From positions 1-32,772 of the forward strand of contig VBQC01000170.1 in assembly GCA_005887825.1 (NCBI GenBank): 32,772 bases of DNA, in the 5' to 3' direction. Position 1 is the first letter of the stretch. Each line of letters starts with the position of its first letter. The position numbers were made by a program, and so were the translations under genes. Below the pieces are notes generated by a model. The model saw only the letters and a list, made by a program, of their open reading frames with translations. It was not told the origin of the DNA and did no database searches. The DNA is from Verrucomicrobiota bacterium (GTDB taxonomy: Bacteria; Verrucomicrobiota; Verrucomicrobiia; Chthoniobacterales; UBA10450). This document shows positions 16,400 through 25,075 of the stretch, piece by piece.

Positions 16400-17566
16400 A
16401 TGTCGAACAACTCCCGTGCACAGATTTTGGTCGTGGACGACGATGCCATAAGTCGCAAGATCCTGGCACAACTTCTGGCCTCCGCTGGTCACGACTGCCG
16501 CGAGTGCGAGGACGGGGCCAAAGCGTTACAACTAATTCACGCCAAGCCGCCTTCACTTCTTCTTCTTGATTTCGATATGCCGGGGCTAAACGGCGCCGAG
16601 GTTCTAAGACGCCTTCGCTCGGATGCCGATCCGGCAGTCGCGCAGATTCCCGCGATTATGTTGACTGGGCATGGGAGTGAAGAAAGCGAGGTATCCTGTT
16701 TGCAAGCTGGCGCGGATGATTTTGTGACCAAGCCAATCAATGCCGCGGTGCTGCTGGCGCGAATTGAGACCCAGCTTCGCCTGCGCTCCATGCGACGCCA
16801 ATTAGAGCGGCAAAATGATGAGCTCGAAGAATGGCGTCGCAATCTCGAGCGCGATCTGGCCGCTGCGCGTTTGACGCAACAATCACTGATTCCTCAAAAG
16901 CCGCCGCCGCTCCCCGGTTGGCAAGTTGCCACCTGTTACCGCCCCGTAATCCAGGTGGGCGGTGATATCTACGGCTGGCTGCCTATGAAGGATAGCCGGA
17001 TTTTGTTTTGGATCGCAGATGGCACCGGACATGGGGCCGCTGCTGCGTTGCTTACCACGCTAGCGAAACTCCTTTTTCATTATGGCAGCGTGGAACATGA
17101 CGCGCCAGCCACGGTAATGGAAAGGGTGAACAGTGATTTCCGCAGTATTTTTGGCGCACGCTCTTTTATGACGGCGATGTGTGTCGCCCTCGATCCCGCG
17201 AGCGGACACGCGAGCGTCGTGGGCGCGGGTCACCCACCGTTGCTGGTCAGCCGCGACAACGGGGCGACGGAGTCAATAGCCTCGATCGCGCCGCCATTGG
17301 GCTTAATCGAACATCCCGAATTTACAGAAACCGTCATTGGCTTCGAAACGGGGGACGCTTTTCTTCTCTATACAGATGGTCTGTTTGGCTCGGCGAAGGA
17401 CGAGCGGCGCCGTCTGACTCCGCAACGCTTGGAGAAAATGCTGGATCATTCCGCGCCCAGTGCAGAGGCGCTGCTCAAGGGAATACTAACTCAAGTAGCG
17501 CCAGATAACGCCGGGGACGCTCTGCCAGATGATCTGGCGGCCCTGGCGGTCCGTCGGGCGGCCTAG
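16400..17566 (+). CDS. Response regulator with SpoIIE-type phosphatase output domain
   Basis: The 388-residue protein has a receiver domain (about 8-125) with the acidic pocket VVDDD, phospho-acceptor Asp57 in LLLLDFDMPG and Lys111 in TKPI. A coiled-coil linker (about 128-165) leads to a PP2C/SpoIIE phosphatase domain (about 175-388). Motifs are GGDIYGW (187-193), IADGTGHGAAAA (205-216), GAGHPPLL, LLYTDGLFG and LPDDLAALAV. The usual GGDxYD reads GGDIYG, so one acidic residue is replaced by glycine. Other metal-site aspartates remain, so activity is likely but unproven. It would pass a two-component signal to a STAS partner. No histidine kinase is adjacent. Confidence 0.92.
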   Translation: MSNNSRAQILVVDDDAISRKILAQLLASAGHDCRECEDGAKALQLIHAKPPSLLLLDFDMPGLNGAEVLRRLRSDADPAVAQIPAIMLTGHGSEESEVSCLQAGADDFVTKPINAAVLLARIETQLRLRSMRRQLERQNDELEEWRRNLERDLAAARLTQQSLIPQKPPPLPGWQVATCYRPVIQVGGDIYGWLPMKDSRILFWIADGTGHGAAAALLTTLAKLLFHYGSVEHDAPATVMERVNSDFRSIFGARSFMTAMCVALDPASGHASVVGAGHPPLLVSRDNGATESIASIAPPLGLIEHPEFTETVIGFETGDAFLLYTDGLFGSAKDERRRLTPQRLEKMLDHSAPSAEALLKGILTQVAPDNAGDALPDDLAALAVRRAA

Positions 17567-17632
17567 TAATATTTTTTTCGTTTGCTTAAAATTAGTATTG
17601 CTCTCTTGCGAGGGAAACGTTAATCAGCGTCC

Positions 17633-17914
17633 ATGCCGAAAACCAAAAAGAAACCTTCCAAGCGCAAACCGAATCCCGCCTTCATGAGACCGGTCCAACC
17701 TGACGATAAGCTTTCTGCCATCGTCGGGTCACAGCCGTTACCACGCTCCGAGCTTACCAAAAAGCTTTGGAACTACATCAAGAAGCACGGTTGCCAAGAT
17801 AAGAAGAAAAGAACCATGATCAACGCCGATGACTCACTAAGGCCGGTATTTAATGGTAAAAGCCAGGTGAGCATGTTCGAGATGACCAAGCTTGTCTCGA
17901 AGCATCTGCACTAG
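17633..17914 (+). CDS. SWIB/MDM2-domain protein
   Basis: The 93-residue protein has a Lys-rich N-terminus (MPKTKKKPSKRKPNP) and then a SWIB domain. Visible parts are MRPVQPDDKLSAIVG, LPRSELTKKLWNYIKKH, KRTMINADDSLRPVFNG and FEMTKLVSKHL. SWIB is best known in eukaryotic chromatin remodellers; in bacteria it occurs in Chlamydiae and some other phyla, alone or fused to topoisomerase I. The basic tail fits DNA association. Its role in bacteria is not well established. The gene lies about 65 bp after the response regulator gene on the same strand. Confidence 0.92.
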   Translation: MPKTKKKPSKRKPNPAFMRPVQPDDKLSAIVGSQPLPRSELTKKLWNYIKKHGCQDKKKRTMINADDSLRPVFNGKSQVSMFEMTKLVSKHLH

Positions 17915-17930
17915 ATCTCAAATCCGTTCA

Positions 17931-17958
17931 ATAGCCCGGCGTTCGTGCGCCGGGCTAT
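17931..17958 (+). terminator. Strong hairpin after the SWIB gene
   Basis: A perfect 11-bp stem (ATAGCCCGGCG and CGCCGGGCTAT) with a 6-nt loop lies 16 bp after the SWIB stop codon. It has no following T-tract, so it may be an attenuating or RNA-protecting hairpin rather than a classic intrinsic terminator. Confidence 0.55.
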
Positions 17959-18047
17959 CTGCGGACACAGCCCGCGGAATAATTCCCGCACCGACGGTGC
18001 GTTGTACCGCTCTTGCGCCGGGCTGCAATCTGGTTGAAGTTGGCGGC

Positions 18048-18503
18048 GTGAAAAATCATCGTTTGATTCTTTTTGCTGCCGCAGCGTCTGTTTTTCTCGC
18101 TGCGCCGCTGGCTCGCGCCGAGTCGGCCGGCTGGCTAAGTGATTACCAGAAAGCCCAGCAAGAGGCGAAGGCGAGCAATAAATTTCTCCTGCTCGATTTC
18201 ACTGGTTCGGACTGGTGCGGCTGGTGCAAAAAGTTCGACAGGGAGATTCTATCGCAATCTCAGTTTAAAGATTACGCACGTGAGAATCTCGTGCTCGTGG
18301 AACTCGATTTCCCGCGGGGCAAGCCGCAAAGCACCGAACTGAGAAAGCAGAATCAAGAGCTCGCGCAGCAATACCAAGTTCAGGGATTTCCCACTATCGT
18401 CGTGCTCAATGGCGATGGCCGAAAGGTCTGGCAATACGATGGCTATTTCCCCGACGGGCCGGCCGCCTTCGTTGCGCTACTAGAGAAATTGCGCAAAGGT
18501 TGA
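18048..18503 (+). CDS. Secreted thioredoxin-fold protein
   Basis: The GTG at 18048 gives a 151-residue protein with a Sec signal peptide (LILFAAAASVFLAAPLARA). A thioredoxin fold follows, with the redox pair in GSDWCGWCKKF and the cis-proline region VQGFPTIVVLN. A longer open frame starts at 17892 but would place about 52 unlikely residues before the signal and overlap the SWIB gene, so I reject it. The protein likely works in the periplasm as a disulfide reductase or isomerase, similar to Thioredoxin_7-like proteins. The partner is unknown. Confidence 0.87.
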   Translation: MKNHRLILFAAAASVFLAAPLARAESAGWLSDYQKAQQEAKASNKFLLLDFTGSDWCGWCKKFDREILSQSQFKDYARENLVLVELDFPRGKPQSTELRKQNQELAQQYQVQGFPTIVVLNGDGRKVWQYDGYFPDGPAAFVALLEKLRKG

Positions 18504-18637
18504 ATGCACATCGATTGTTTGCGGCAACGCGCAAATCTACTGTGATATTCGTCAGTCTGGCGTCTTCCGTGGCCGCTTCCTGCGTAACTGGCCACCTCTG
18601 CTAGATACACGCATTCAGTTCGCTCCTTATCACGCTT

Positions 18638-19465
18638 ATGTCTGTTTGCCGTCTGCTTCTCTTTTGTCTCGCCGGACTGATCGTACATGAGTTTCGAGCG
18701 GAGTCAGCAGTTCCAGCGCACGAGGCGGAGCGTGATAACCCGGGCCCCGCGGCTGAGTCGAGTATCACGTTCAGCTCAGTCCATGTGGACGGCCCTTACA
18801 TAGCGATGACCTTTGACGATGGGCCAAGCGCAACGCTTACCCCGAAGCTGCTCGATTTGCTCGCCGCTCACCACATTAAGGCAACTTTCTTCGTGATCGG
18901 CGAGAACGTCGCGGAACATCCCGAGATTGTTGCGCGGGCTGCTCGGGAAGGTCACGAAATTGGAAACCACAGCTGGTCGCATCCCAACCTCGCTAAGATG
19001 TCGGAGGAAGGCGTTCGCAGCCAACTGCGGCGAACTGACGACGCAATTAAAAGCGCTACCGGTGTTCGTCCGACTTTGCTCCGGCCGCCTTATGGATCGA
19101 TCACGGCACGCGAAAAACGTTGGATCCATGATGAATTCGGATATCAGATCATTCTTTGGGACGTGGATCCGAATGACTGGAAGCGACCAGGTCCGGCTGT
19201 GGTTCGCACTCGCATTCTTAAAGAGACTCGGCCTGGCTCGATCGTGTTGTCTCACGATATTCACCCGGGAACAATCGAAGCCATGCCTTCTACCTTCGAT
19301 GCGCTCGAAGCGAAGGGATTCAAATTCGTCACCGTATCGGAGCTGATTCGCACGGCGGTAGCTCAACCGCCACATGCCTCGCCGCGGACAGGCGGGAGCA
19401 TTCCGACAGCTATCACTGCATCGCCGTCACCACCACCGTCTCCGGCATCTTCACCAGGTAGCTAA
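18638..19465 (+). CDS. Secreted polysaccharide deacetylase (NodB domain)
   Basis: The protein is 275 residues. An N-terminal hydrophobic signal (about 1-21) precedes a carbohydrate esterase 4 domain with the metal and catalytic motifs TFDDGP (58-63), HSWSHP (111-116, the two metal-binding histidines), RPPYG (149-153), WDVDPNDW and VLSHDIH. Enzymes of this family remove acetyl groups from N-acetylglucosamine in peptidoglycan, chitin or exopolysaccharide. The closest type is the peptidoglycan/chitooligosaccharide deacetylase group. A Ser/Pro-rich tail of about 30 residues ends the protein. It is convergent with the barrel-like protein gene. Confidence 0.93.
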   Translation: MSVCRLLLFCLAGLIVHEFRAESAVPAHEAERDNPGPAAESSITFSSVHVDGPYIAMTFDDGPSATLTPKLLDLLAAHHIKATFFVIGENVAEHPEIVARAAREGHEIGNHSWSHPNLAKMSEEGVRSQLRRTDDAIKSATGVRPTLLRPPYGSITAREKRWIHDEFGYQIILWDVDPNDWKRPGPAVVRTRILKETRPGSIVLSHDIHPGTIEAMPSTFDALEAKGFKFVTVSELIRTAVAQPPHASPRTGGSIPTAITASPSPPPSPASSPGS

Positions 19466-19479
19466 GCCAGGAAGAAGTG

Positions 19480-20313
19480 CTACTTCTTCGCTGCACCGGA
19501 ATTTCGTTCAGCCAAACGCTGCTCGGTTTGGCGGCGGGCAATGACGAAGTGATTGTTTTCGCCGTAGCTCCGCCATGGGCCCGGAGGCACATCGCGAACT
19601 TCGATAAATTGCCAATCGGTCACGTCGGTTGGCGCGAGCCCGAGATAATCGCGCACGGCCGGGGAAACATCCAGGCCGGCTCCATGGTTCAGGTTTGGCT
19701 TCGGCCGTTCATTTTGGAACACATATTGGAAGTGATCCGTGCGAAAGGGGCCGCAATCTTCCCATTGCGCGTAGCAAGTGCGATTCCCCTTTCGAATGGC
19801 GATCCAGCGATCCTTGCACACTGATTGACCAGGCCCCGTGTAGGCCTGTTTGAACCATGGGATAACAAGCGGCGCTTCCGGTTTAAACTGGCCGTGCGTG
19901 ACATCATTGTACGGCAGTGCGCAATAGAAGGGATTCTGGCGCGGGATAAACGCCACCGGAATATAGCTGCGTCTCGCCGACGACTCGGGGTTGTCAAATC
20001 CACCGTAACTGCCGGTCCAATTCGCGTCCCAGGAACTTCTGTAATTGGGCACCGGATTGTTACCTCCGGCTTGTTCTCCAACCCAAAACACCGTGGTTAC
20101 AATATTCGTTTTCCATTGGAAACGTTGTATCGCAGGGCGCGAACTTGTCGGGACAAACACTTGCGGCTCAACTTTAAGCAATGCCTGCTCGCGCAGCTTC
20201 ATTGCATATTTGGCAAAGTCTGCCGCCGTCGCGTAGGGCGAAGTGGATTGTTCGTCGGCTCTAGCTGCGGCAGCTATCGCTAGAGTCAGACAAGCCGCAA
20301 AAAGTCTCTTCAT
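19480..20313 (-). CDS. Secreted hypothetical protein, possible double-psi beta-barrel
   Basis: I start at ATG 20311-20313, which gives MKRLFAACLTLAIAAAARA, a standard signal peptide; a longer frame to 20394 adds an implausible leader. The mature part is about 258 residues, rich in Trp, Tyr and Pro, with four cysteines. The C-terminal half has CYAQWEDCGPFRTDHFQYVF and then GAGLDVSPAVRDYLGL, which resemble the DxGPf and DLSxaAa-xLG segments of RlpA-like double-psi beta-barrels. That likeness is inferred by eye. It could bind or cleave cell-wall glycans. The gene follows nadB by about 97 bp on the same strand. Confidence 0.75.
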   Translation of the reverse strand: MKRLFAACLTLAIAAAARADEQSTSPYATAADFAKYAMKLREQALLKVEPQVFVPTSSRPAIQRFQWKTNIVTTVFWVGEQAGGNNPVPNYRSSWDANWTGSYGGFDNPESSARRSYIPVAFIPRQNPFYCALPYNDVTHGQFKPEAPLVIPWFKQAYTGPGQSVCKDRWIAIRKGNRTCYAQWEDCGPFRTDHFQYVFQNERPKPNLNHGAGLDVSPAVRDYLGLAPTDVTDWQFIEVRDVPPGPWRSYGENNHFVIARRQTEQRLAERNSGAAKK

Positions 20314-20409
20314 GCAGAACTTACCGCCACCCTTTATCTGATCACTTGCTTTTAGGCAAGACGAATTTTCGATGCGCGACGGGGCGGACCACACATTGCG
20401 ATCCGGGGC

Positions 20410-22002
20410 TCAACCGCGGCTAAGCACCGTCTCGCCCTTGAATTGTCGATCTTCCGTCTCGGGATAATCCAGCGTGTAATGGAGACCACGGCTCTCTTTT
20501 CGACTCAACGCAGAATCGACAATCAACGCTGCCACCGTTGCGAGATTACGCAGCTCGAGCAGGTCCACGGATATTTTGAAATTCCAATAGAACTCGCGAA
20601 TTTCCCGCTGGAGATTTCGCAACCGCGCGCTGGCGCGCTGCAGCCGCTTGTCGGTTCGCACAATTCCCACGTAATCCCACATCAGACGTCTGATCTCGTC
20701 CCAATTGTGATAAATCACGACCATTTCATCAACGTCCTGCACATCTCCCGATTTCCATTCGGGCAACGAAATTCTTTGTTTTGAACCCGATCGTATGTCG
20801 ATGCAGGCCACCGCTGCGCGATGCGCCACAACCAGACCTTCCAGCAGGGAGTTGCTCGCCAGACGATTTGCTCCGTGCAACCCGGTGCACGCCACCTCGC
20901 CGATCGCATACAACCCTGGCAAATTCGTTGCACCATTCATGTCCGTTTTGATTCCACCGCATTGATAATGCGCCGCCGGCACGACCGGAATCGCCTGCTT
21001 CGACATGTCGATGCCAAACCGCAGGCATGTCTCGTAAATGTGCGGGAATCGCTCGCGAATAAATTCCGGGGACTTGTGCGTGATATCTAGAAACACGCAC
21101 TTCGCGCCGGAGCGCTTGATCTCCGCGTCGATCGCTCGCGCCACGATATCGCGCGGCGCGAGCGAGCCACGCGCGTCATAACGTTTCATAAAATCTTCGC
21201 CTCGATTGTTGCGCAAGATTCCGCCTTCGCCGCGCACTGCTTCCGAAATTAAAAATGATTTGGCCTGGGCGTGAAAAAGACAGGTTGGATGAAATTGGAT
21301 GAATTCCATGTTCGCGATCTCGGCGCCCACTCGCCACGCCATCGCCACACCATCTCCCGTCGCGATATCCGGATTCGTCGTGTACAAATAAACTTTGCCG
21401 CAACCGCCGGTCGCGAGCACGATTCGATCCGAACGGATCGTTTCTACTTCTCCTTTTTTTTCGTCCAGCATGTAAACGCCAAGACAGCGGTCTTCTGCGG
21501 CGAAGCCGAGCTTGGCCGCGGTGATCAAATCCACCGCCATGTGATTTTCTAAAAGCTCGACCTCTGACTGCCGACGCAGCTCGCGCAACAAAGTCTCCTC
21601 AATCTCCTTCCCTGTCACGTCTTGTACATGCAACACGCGGCGCTTCGAATGGCCGCCCTCCCGGCCAAGATCGAGCTCACGATGTCCGGAAACATCCCGC
21701 TCGTCGAACTGCAACCCGAGTTCCATCAGTTCGCGGATGCGCTCCGGACCTTCGGTCACAACCGTGCGCACCACCGCCTCATCACACAGGCCTGCGCCAG
21801 CCACAAGCGTGTCGCGCACATGTAGCTCGAATGAATCTTCATCGCTGGTCACGCACGCGATTCCGCCTTGCGCCCAGGCCGTATTGGTGTCGGCCCCTTT
21901 GCGTTTCGTGATTACGGCAACCGAGCCATACTTCGCTACTTTCAACGCAAAGCTGAGACCGGCGATACCGCTGCCGATCACAACGAAATCGTACTCCTTC
22001 AT
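20410..22002 (-). CDS. nadB: L-aspartate oxidase
   Basis: NadB oxidises L-aspartate to iminoaspartate with FAD, the first step of de novo NAD synthesis. The 530-residue protein has the N-terminal dinucleotide fold VVIGSGIAGLSFALK, TNTAWAQGGIA, the active-site region LGREGGHSKRRVLH, ATGGCGKVY, VPAAHYQCGGI and GEVACTGLHGANRLASNSLL. The C-terminal helical domain is complete. Its ATG overlaps the panC TGA (ATGA, 21999-22002), so translation is probably coupled. The partner gene nadA is not in the window. Confidence 0.96.
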   Translation of the reverse strand: MKEYDFVVIGSGIAGLSFALKVAKYGSVAVITKRKGADTNTAWAQGGIACVTSDEDSFELHVRDTLVAGAGLCDEAVVRTVVTEGPERIRELMELGLQFDERDVSGHRELDLGREGGHSKRRVLHVQDVTGKEIEETLLRELRRQSEVELLENHMAVDLITAAKLGFAAEDRCLGVYMLDEKKGEVETIRSDRIVLATGGCGKVYLYTTNPDIATGDGVAMAWRVGAEIANMEFIQFHPTCLFHAQAKSFLISEAVRGEGGILRNNRGEDFMKRYDARGSLAPRDIVARAIDAEIKRSGAKCVFLDITHKSPEFIRERFPHIYETCLRFGIDMSKQAIPVVPAAHYQCGGIKTDMNGATNLPGLYAIGEVACTGLHGANRLASNSLLEGLVVAHRAAVACIDIRSGSKQRISLPEWKSGDVQDVDEMVVIYHNWDEIRRLMWDYVGIVRTDKRLQRASARLRNLQREIREFYWNFKISVDLLELRNLATVAALIVDSALSRKESRGLHYTLDYPETEDRQFKGETVLSRG

Positions 22003-22853
22003 GGCAGGCGGATATTGTCGATCAGACGAGTTTTGCCGAAAAAAACGGCAAGCGCGAGCAGCGAATTTGGCCTGACGACTTCTATTGACTGCAAACTCTC
22101 TGCGTCAACAAGATCGGCATAGTCAATACGGGCGAGCGCCGCCTGCTCGATTGTCTCGCGAACTGCGGAGACAATTCGCGCAGCCGACTTTTCGCCGTCG
22201 CCCGCCATCGCGGCTCCTTTCATCAGGGCCTTTCGCAAAACCGTCGCCTGTTTTCGTTCCTCCACGTTCAAGTATTGATTGCGCGAACTGCACGCGAGCC
22301 CGTCGTCCTCGCGAATTGTAGGCACAGCGATGATGTCGATGTTGAAATTCAAATCGCGCACCATTCGGCGAACAATCGCAAGCTGTTGAAAATCTTTTTC
22401 GCCAAACACCGCCGCGTCCGGCGCAAGAATATTGAAAAGCTTCGCGACCACCGTGCAAACACCACGGAAATGTCCGAGGCGCGATTTGCCCTCAAGCACA
22501 CTCGACAAAGAAGTTTCCTCCACAAATGTCGAGCGATCATCAAAATACATGTCGCCGACCGGCGGCCGAAACAAAAGATCGACCCCTGCGTCCCGGCAAA
22601 AATCCTCATCGGCTTTTTCCGGACGCGGATATCGTTGGTAATCGCTTCCCGGCTCAAACTGGAGCGGGTTCACAAAGATGCTCACCGCCACTTCGCCATC
22701 GGGGCCGGCGTGCGCACGCGCTATCCGAATCAACTGCAAATGCGCCTTGTGCAAGGCCCCCATCGTTGGAACGAGCACGAGAGGTTTGTTTTTTACCAGT
22801 GACCTAGCGGTGGCGACGGTGGTGAGAATTTCCACGCCGGCAGCATTACCCAA
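21999..22853 (-). CDS. panC: Pantothenate synthetase
   Basis: PanC ligates pantoate and beta-alanine with ATP. The 284-residue protein shows VPTMGALHKAHLQLIR (about 28-43), VSIFVNPLQFEPGSDYQRYP, RGVCTVVAKLFNI, AVFGEKDFQQLAIVRRMV and DGLACSSRNQYL. The nucleotide-binding HxGH is HKAH here, with glycine replaced by alanine, while both histidines are kept. The start is TTG (22851-22853); GTG at 22835 is an alternative. It overlaps nadB by four bases, which pairs pantothenate and NAD synthesis. It follows the membrane protein gene by about 50 bp. Confidence 0.94.
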   Translation of the reverse strand: MGNAAGVEILTTVATARSLVKNKPLVLVPTMGALHKAHLQLIRIARAHAGPDGEVAVSIFVNPLQFEPGSDYQRYPRPEKADEDFCRDAGVDLLFRPPVGDMYFDDRSTFVEETSLSSVLEGKSRLGHFRGVCTVVAKLFNILAPDAAVFGEKDFQQLAIVRRMVRDLNFNIDIIAVPTIREDDGLACSSRNQYLNVEERKQATVLRKALMKGAAMAGDGEKSAARIVSAVRETIEQAALARIDYADLVDAESLQSIEVVRPNSLLALAVFFGKTRLIDNIRLP

Positions 22854-22906
22854 TCGCCTGCAATCCGCGAATCACGAAATATATCTGGGTCGGACACGAC
22901 CCCAAA

Positions 22907-23575
22907 TCAAAGGAAGAGGATAAATACGCCAGTGACCATCAACGCGAGCATCCAGAACAAATCGATGTTGAACCAAGCTCGGCGCAACATTCCGACACCG
23001 AGCTTCTCGTAAACCAACATCGCCACCAAGCCAGTTACCAGAAGATAGCCCAAGGTATGGACGGCAACTGAACTCGTCAGGAGCGAAGGCGTGCTGAACT
23101 TGGCGAATTCGAGGGCGCAGGTCGCGTGCATGTGTAAGCCCATTGGACCCGTGTGTTGTGCAAGCGTCTGTGGGGCTGATTTAAGAAATAACGGGATTAG
23201 CATTAAACCCGCGCCATGGGCCGATGCCATCACAAAAGACCAAAGAGTTAAATCGCCGAAACCAACCCGCATGCCTACCCAGTTCGGGTGACGTGAGCGA
23301 AAGAGGCGATACAATCCAAAAGCAAATAGGATCGCAGCAGCAGTAATTTTTAGAGCGAATGGTGGCACGGCAACCCGAGCCAGGAGAACCGCGGCGATGA
23401 TGATCCCGATGGAAAGCGCGTGCCCGAGAGCGATCGGCGGCAGAGCGCGAAGGACTGCTATGCGCTTCTGTTCCTGCAATCCGAGTCCAACAGCAAACAA
23501 CCATCCCATCGCCGGATTGATCCCATGAAAAGCGCCTAAGCCGAACAGCGTCAGCCAGGGCCAGAGCTCACTCAC
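22907..23575 (-). CDS. Polytopic membrane protein linked to the SBP56 gene
   Basis: About 222 residues form roughly six hydrophobic helices. Conserved-looking histidines sit in membrane segments: LGAFHGINPAMGWLFAVGL, IALGHALSIG, VMASAHGAGLMLIPL, MGLHMHATC and VAVHTLGYLL. The pattern recalls metal transporters of the NiCoT/UreH type, but I cannot assign a substrate. I prefer the GTG at 23573-23575, because it overlaps the oxidase TGA by four bases (GTGA), over a TTG three codons upstream. The tight coupling points to a role in making or supplying the oxidase, for example metal delivery. Confidence 0.82.
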   Translation of the reverse strand: MSELWPWLTLFGLGAFHGINPAMGWLFAVGLGLQEQKRIAVLRALPPIALGHALSIGIIIAAVLLARVAVPPFALKITAAAILFAFGLYRLFRSRHPNWVGMRVGFGDLTLWSFVMASAHGAGLMLIPLFLKSAPQTLAQHTGPMGLHMHATCALEFAKFSTPSLLTSSVAVHTLGYLLVTGLVAMLVYEKLGVGMLRRAWFNIDLFWMLALMVTGVFILFL

Positions 23576-24966
23576 GGAAAGCAATAGGAATCGCTCGATG
23601 AGTCGCCGCCTTCGAGGCGGACTTGGTGAACCCGATAATCGCTGCTCTCGACAAAAAAAATTTCGTCGAGGGCAATGCCGCCGTTCCGGCCCGCGTCAAG
23701 CTTGACCATCCAACTGCCCACGCCGTCGGGATAAAATTGTTCGTCCCACGCGGCGTAGAGCGAGTTCGTAAAATAGATTCGTTTCCCGTCGCGGCTCACT
23801 TCCACCATTTGCGGTCCGCCAGCCAACGGCTGGTTCGGATTTTTCGGGTGGGACGTTCGGTTAACAATCCCGCCGATGCGCACCGACCCGGTCTTCTTCG
23901 GGCTGAATGGATCGGACACGTCGTACTGCAAGAATTCACCTGTTCCCCAGCAGGAAACGTACAAAAATTTGTCATCCAGCGACAAATTAATGTCCGATAC
24001 CAGTGGCGGCACTGCTTTAAAATCCTTGAGCATCGGCGGCAGCTTCGCCGGGTCGGCGGGTTCGGCTGGGATTTCGATCACTTTCTTTAGATCCCACGCA
24101 CCATCGGCCCGATACCAGAGCCAGACGGATGCGGATAAATCCTTGAGCGAAACGACCACTCCAACAAAACCGTACGCCTTGGTCGGGTTGTGCGCAGGAC
24201 GCATCTCAAGGACCATCTGCTGCTCTTTTCCCAAATCGAGCGCCTGGATATGGCGTCGTCGGCGCAAATCCCAAACGTGCATCTGATGGCCGTATTTGCT
24301 GGCCAGAAGCAGGTCCGGCTGCAATCCGCTTTCAATCATGTTCGGCGTGCCCCACTCGCTGCTCAGCAGCGTGTCGAAACCCAAATGCCACCAAAAATCG
24401 TAATGAAGAAATTGCGGACCGCGGTCCATTTCCCACTGGCCCAGAATCTCGAACGTTTCGCAATCGAGCATGAAGATGCCGCCCGGACCGTCACCATTGG
24501 GCGCCCCAAACGCGCTGACGTAAATGCCTTCCGGCCCGCAGTGAATCGTGTGCGGACGCGAATAATTAGCCCGCGAGAAGACTTCTTCCGGTTCGATCAC
24601 TTTAACAATCTTCGGTTTTCGCGGATTGGGCTTCGTGTCGATAATGTGAATGCGAGATGAGCGCAGCCCAGGGACAACCAGGTAGCGGCGCTCGACGTGC
24701 GGATGCGGGGCGTACGGGCAAAGGGCCGAACTGCACGCATTCCAACCGAAATGATGCAGCTCGTCGCCAAACTTTGGCATCTTAACCTCCCCAACGCGCT
24801 GGCCGTAAGTGCGTGACCCGGGATCAATATCCACAACCAACAGCGCGTCGTTGAGGTTGCTGCCTGGCGCATTAAGCGCCGCTACAAACGCATGCTTTTC
24901 AGCGGGAGCCTCCATCGCCAAACGCGGCGACGGATAAAACGTCGGGTCCGGTTTCAAGAGCGGCAT
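23572..24966 (-). CDS. mtoX: SBP56-family methanethiol oxidase (selenium-binding protein)
   Basis: The 464-residue protein matches selenium-binding protein 56 along its length. Landmarks are HHFGWNACSSALCPY (71-85), RRYLVVPGLRSSRIHIIDT, KVIEPEEV, RPHTIHC, FHYDFWWHLGF-like and SSEWGTPNM segments, DINLSLDDKFLYVSCWGTGE, GGPQMVEVSRDGKRIYFTNSLY and GGDSSSDSYCFP at the end. Family members form a beta-propeller that oxidises methanethiol to formaldehyde, H2S and H2O2, and are reported to need copper. There is no signal peptide, although several relatives are periplasmic. AAAGG precedes the ATG at good distance. It is co-oriented with the methyltransferase upstream and coupled to the membrane protein downstream. 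Confidence 0.9.
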   Translation of the reverse strand: MPLLKPDPTFYPSPRLAMEAPAEKHAFVAALNAPGSNLNDALLVVDIDPGSRTYGQRVGEVKMPKFGDELHHFGWNACSSALCPYAPHPHVERRYLVVPGLRSSRIHIIDTKPNPRKPKIVKVIEPEEVFSRANYSRPHTIHCGPEGIYVSAFGAPNGDGPGGIFMLDCETFEILGQWEMDRGPQFLHYDFWWHLGFDTLLSSEWGTPNMIESGLQPDLLLASKYGHQMHVWDLRRRRHIQALDLGKEQQMVLEMRPAHNPTKAYGFVGVVVSLKDLSASVWLWYRADGAWDLKKVIEIPAEPADPAKLPPMLKDFKAVPPLVSDINLSLDDKFLYVSCWGTGEFLQYDVSDPFSPKKTGSVRIGGIVNRTSHPKNPNQPLAGGPQMVEVSRDGKRIYFTNSLYAAWDEQFYPDGVGSWMVKLDAGRNGGIALDEIFFVESSDYRVHQVRLEGGDSSSDSYCFP

Positions 24967-25075
24967 AAATGCCTTTCAGGTTCTATGCTTCACTTGATTA
25001 CGTCTTCGCGGGCGAAATTTCAAGGCATTGTTCAGCCGATTCCAAGCCGCAAACAAAGTCACTCCAAGTTGAATT

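Noticed and set aside
17892-18047. Longer start for the secreted thioredoxin gene
   Set aside because: It would add 52 Arg/Cys-rich residues before a clear signal peptide, run through the hairpin at 17931-17958 and overlap the SWIB gene.
23572-24966. Selenocysteine in the selenium-binding protein
   Set aside because: The frame contains no internal TGA. The family name reflects selenium labelling, not an encoded selenocysteine.
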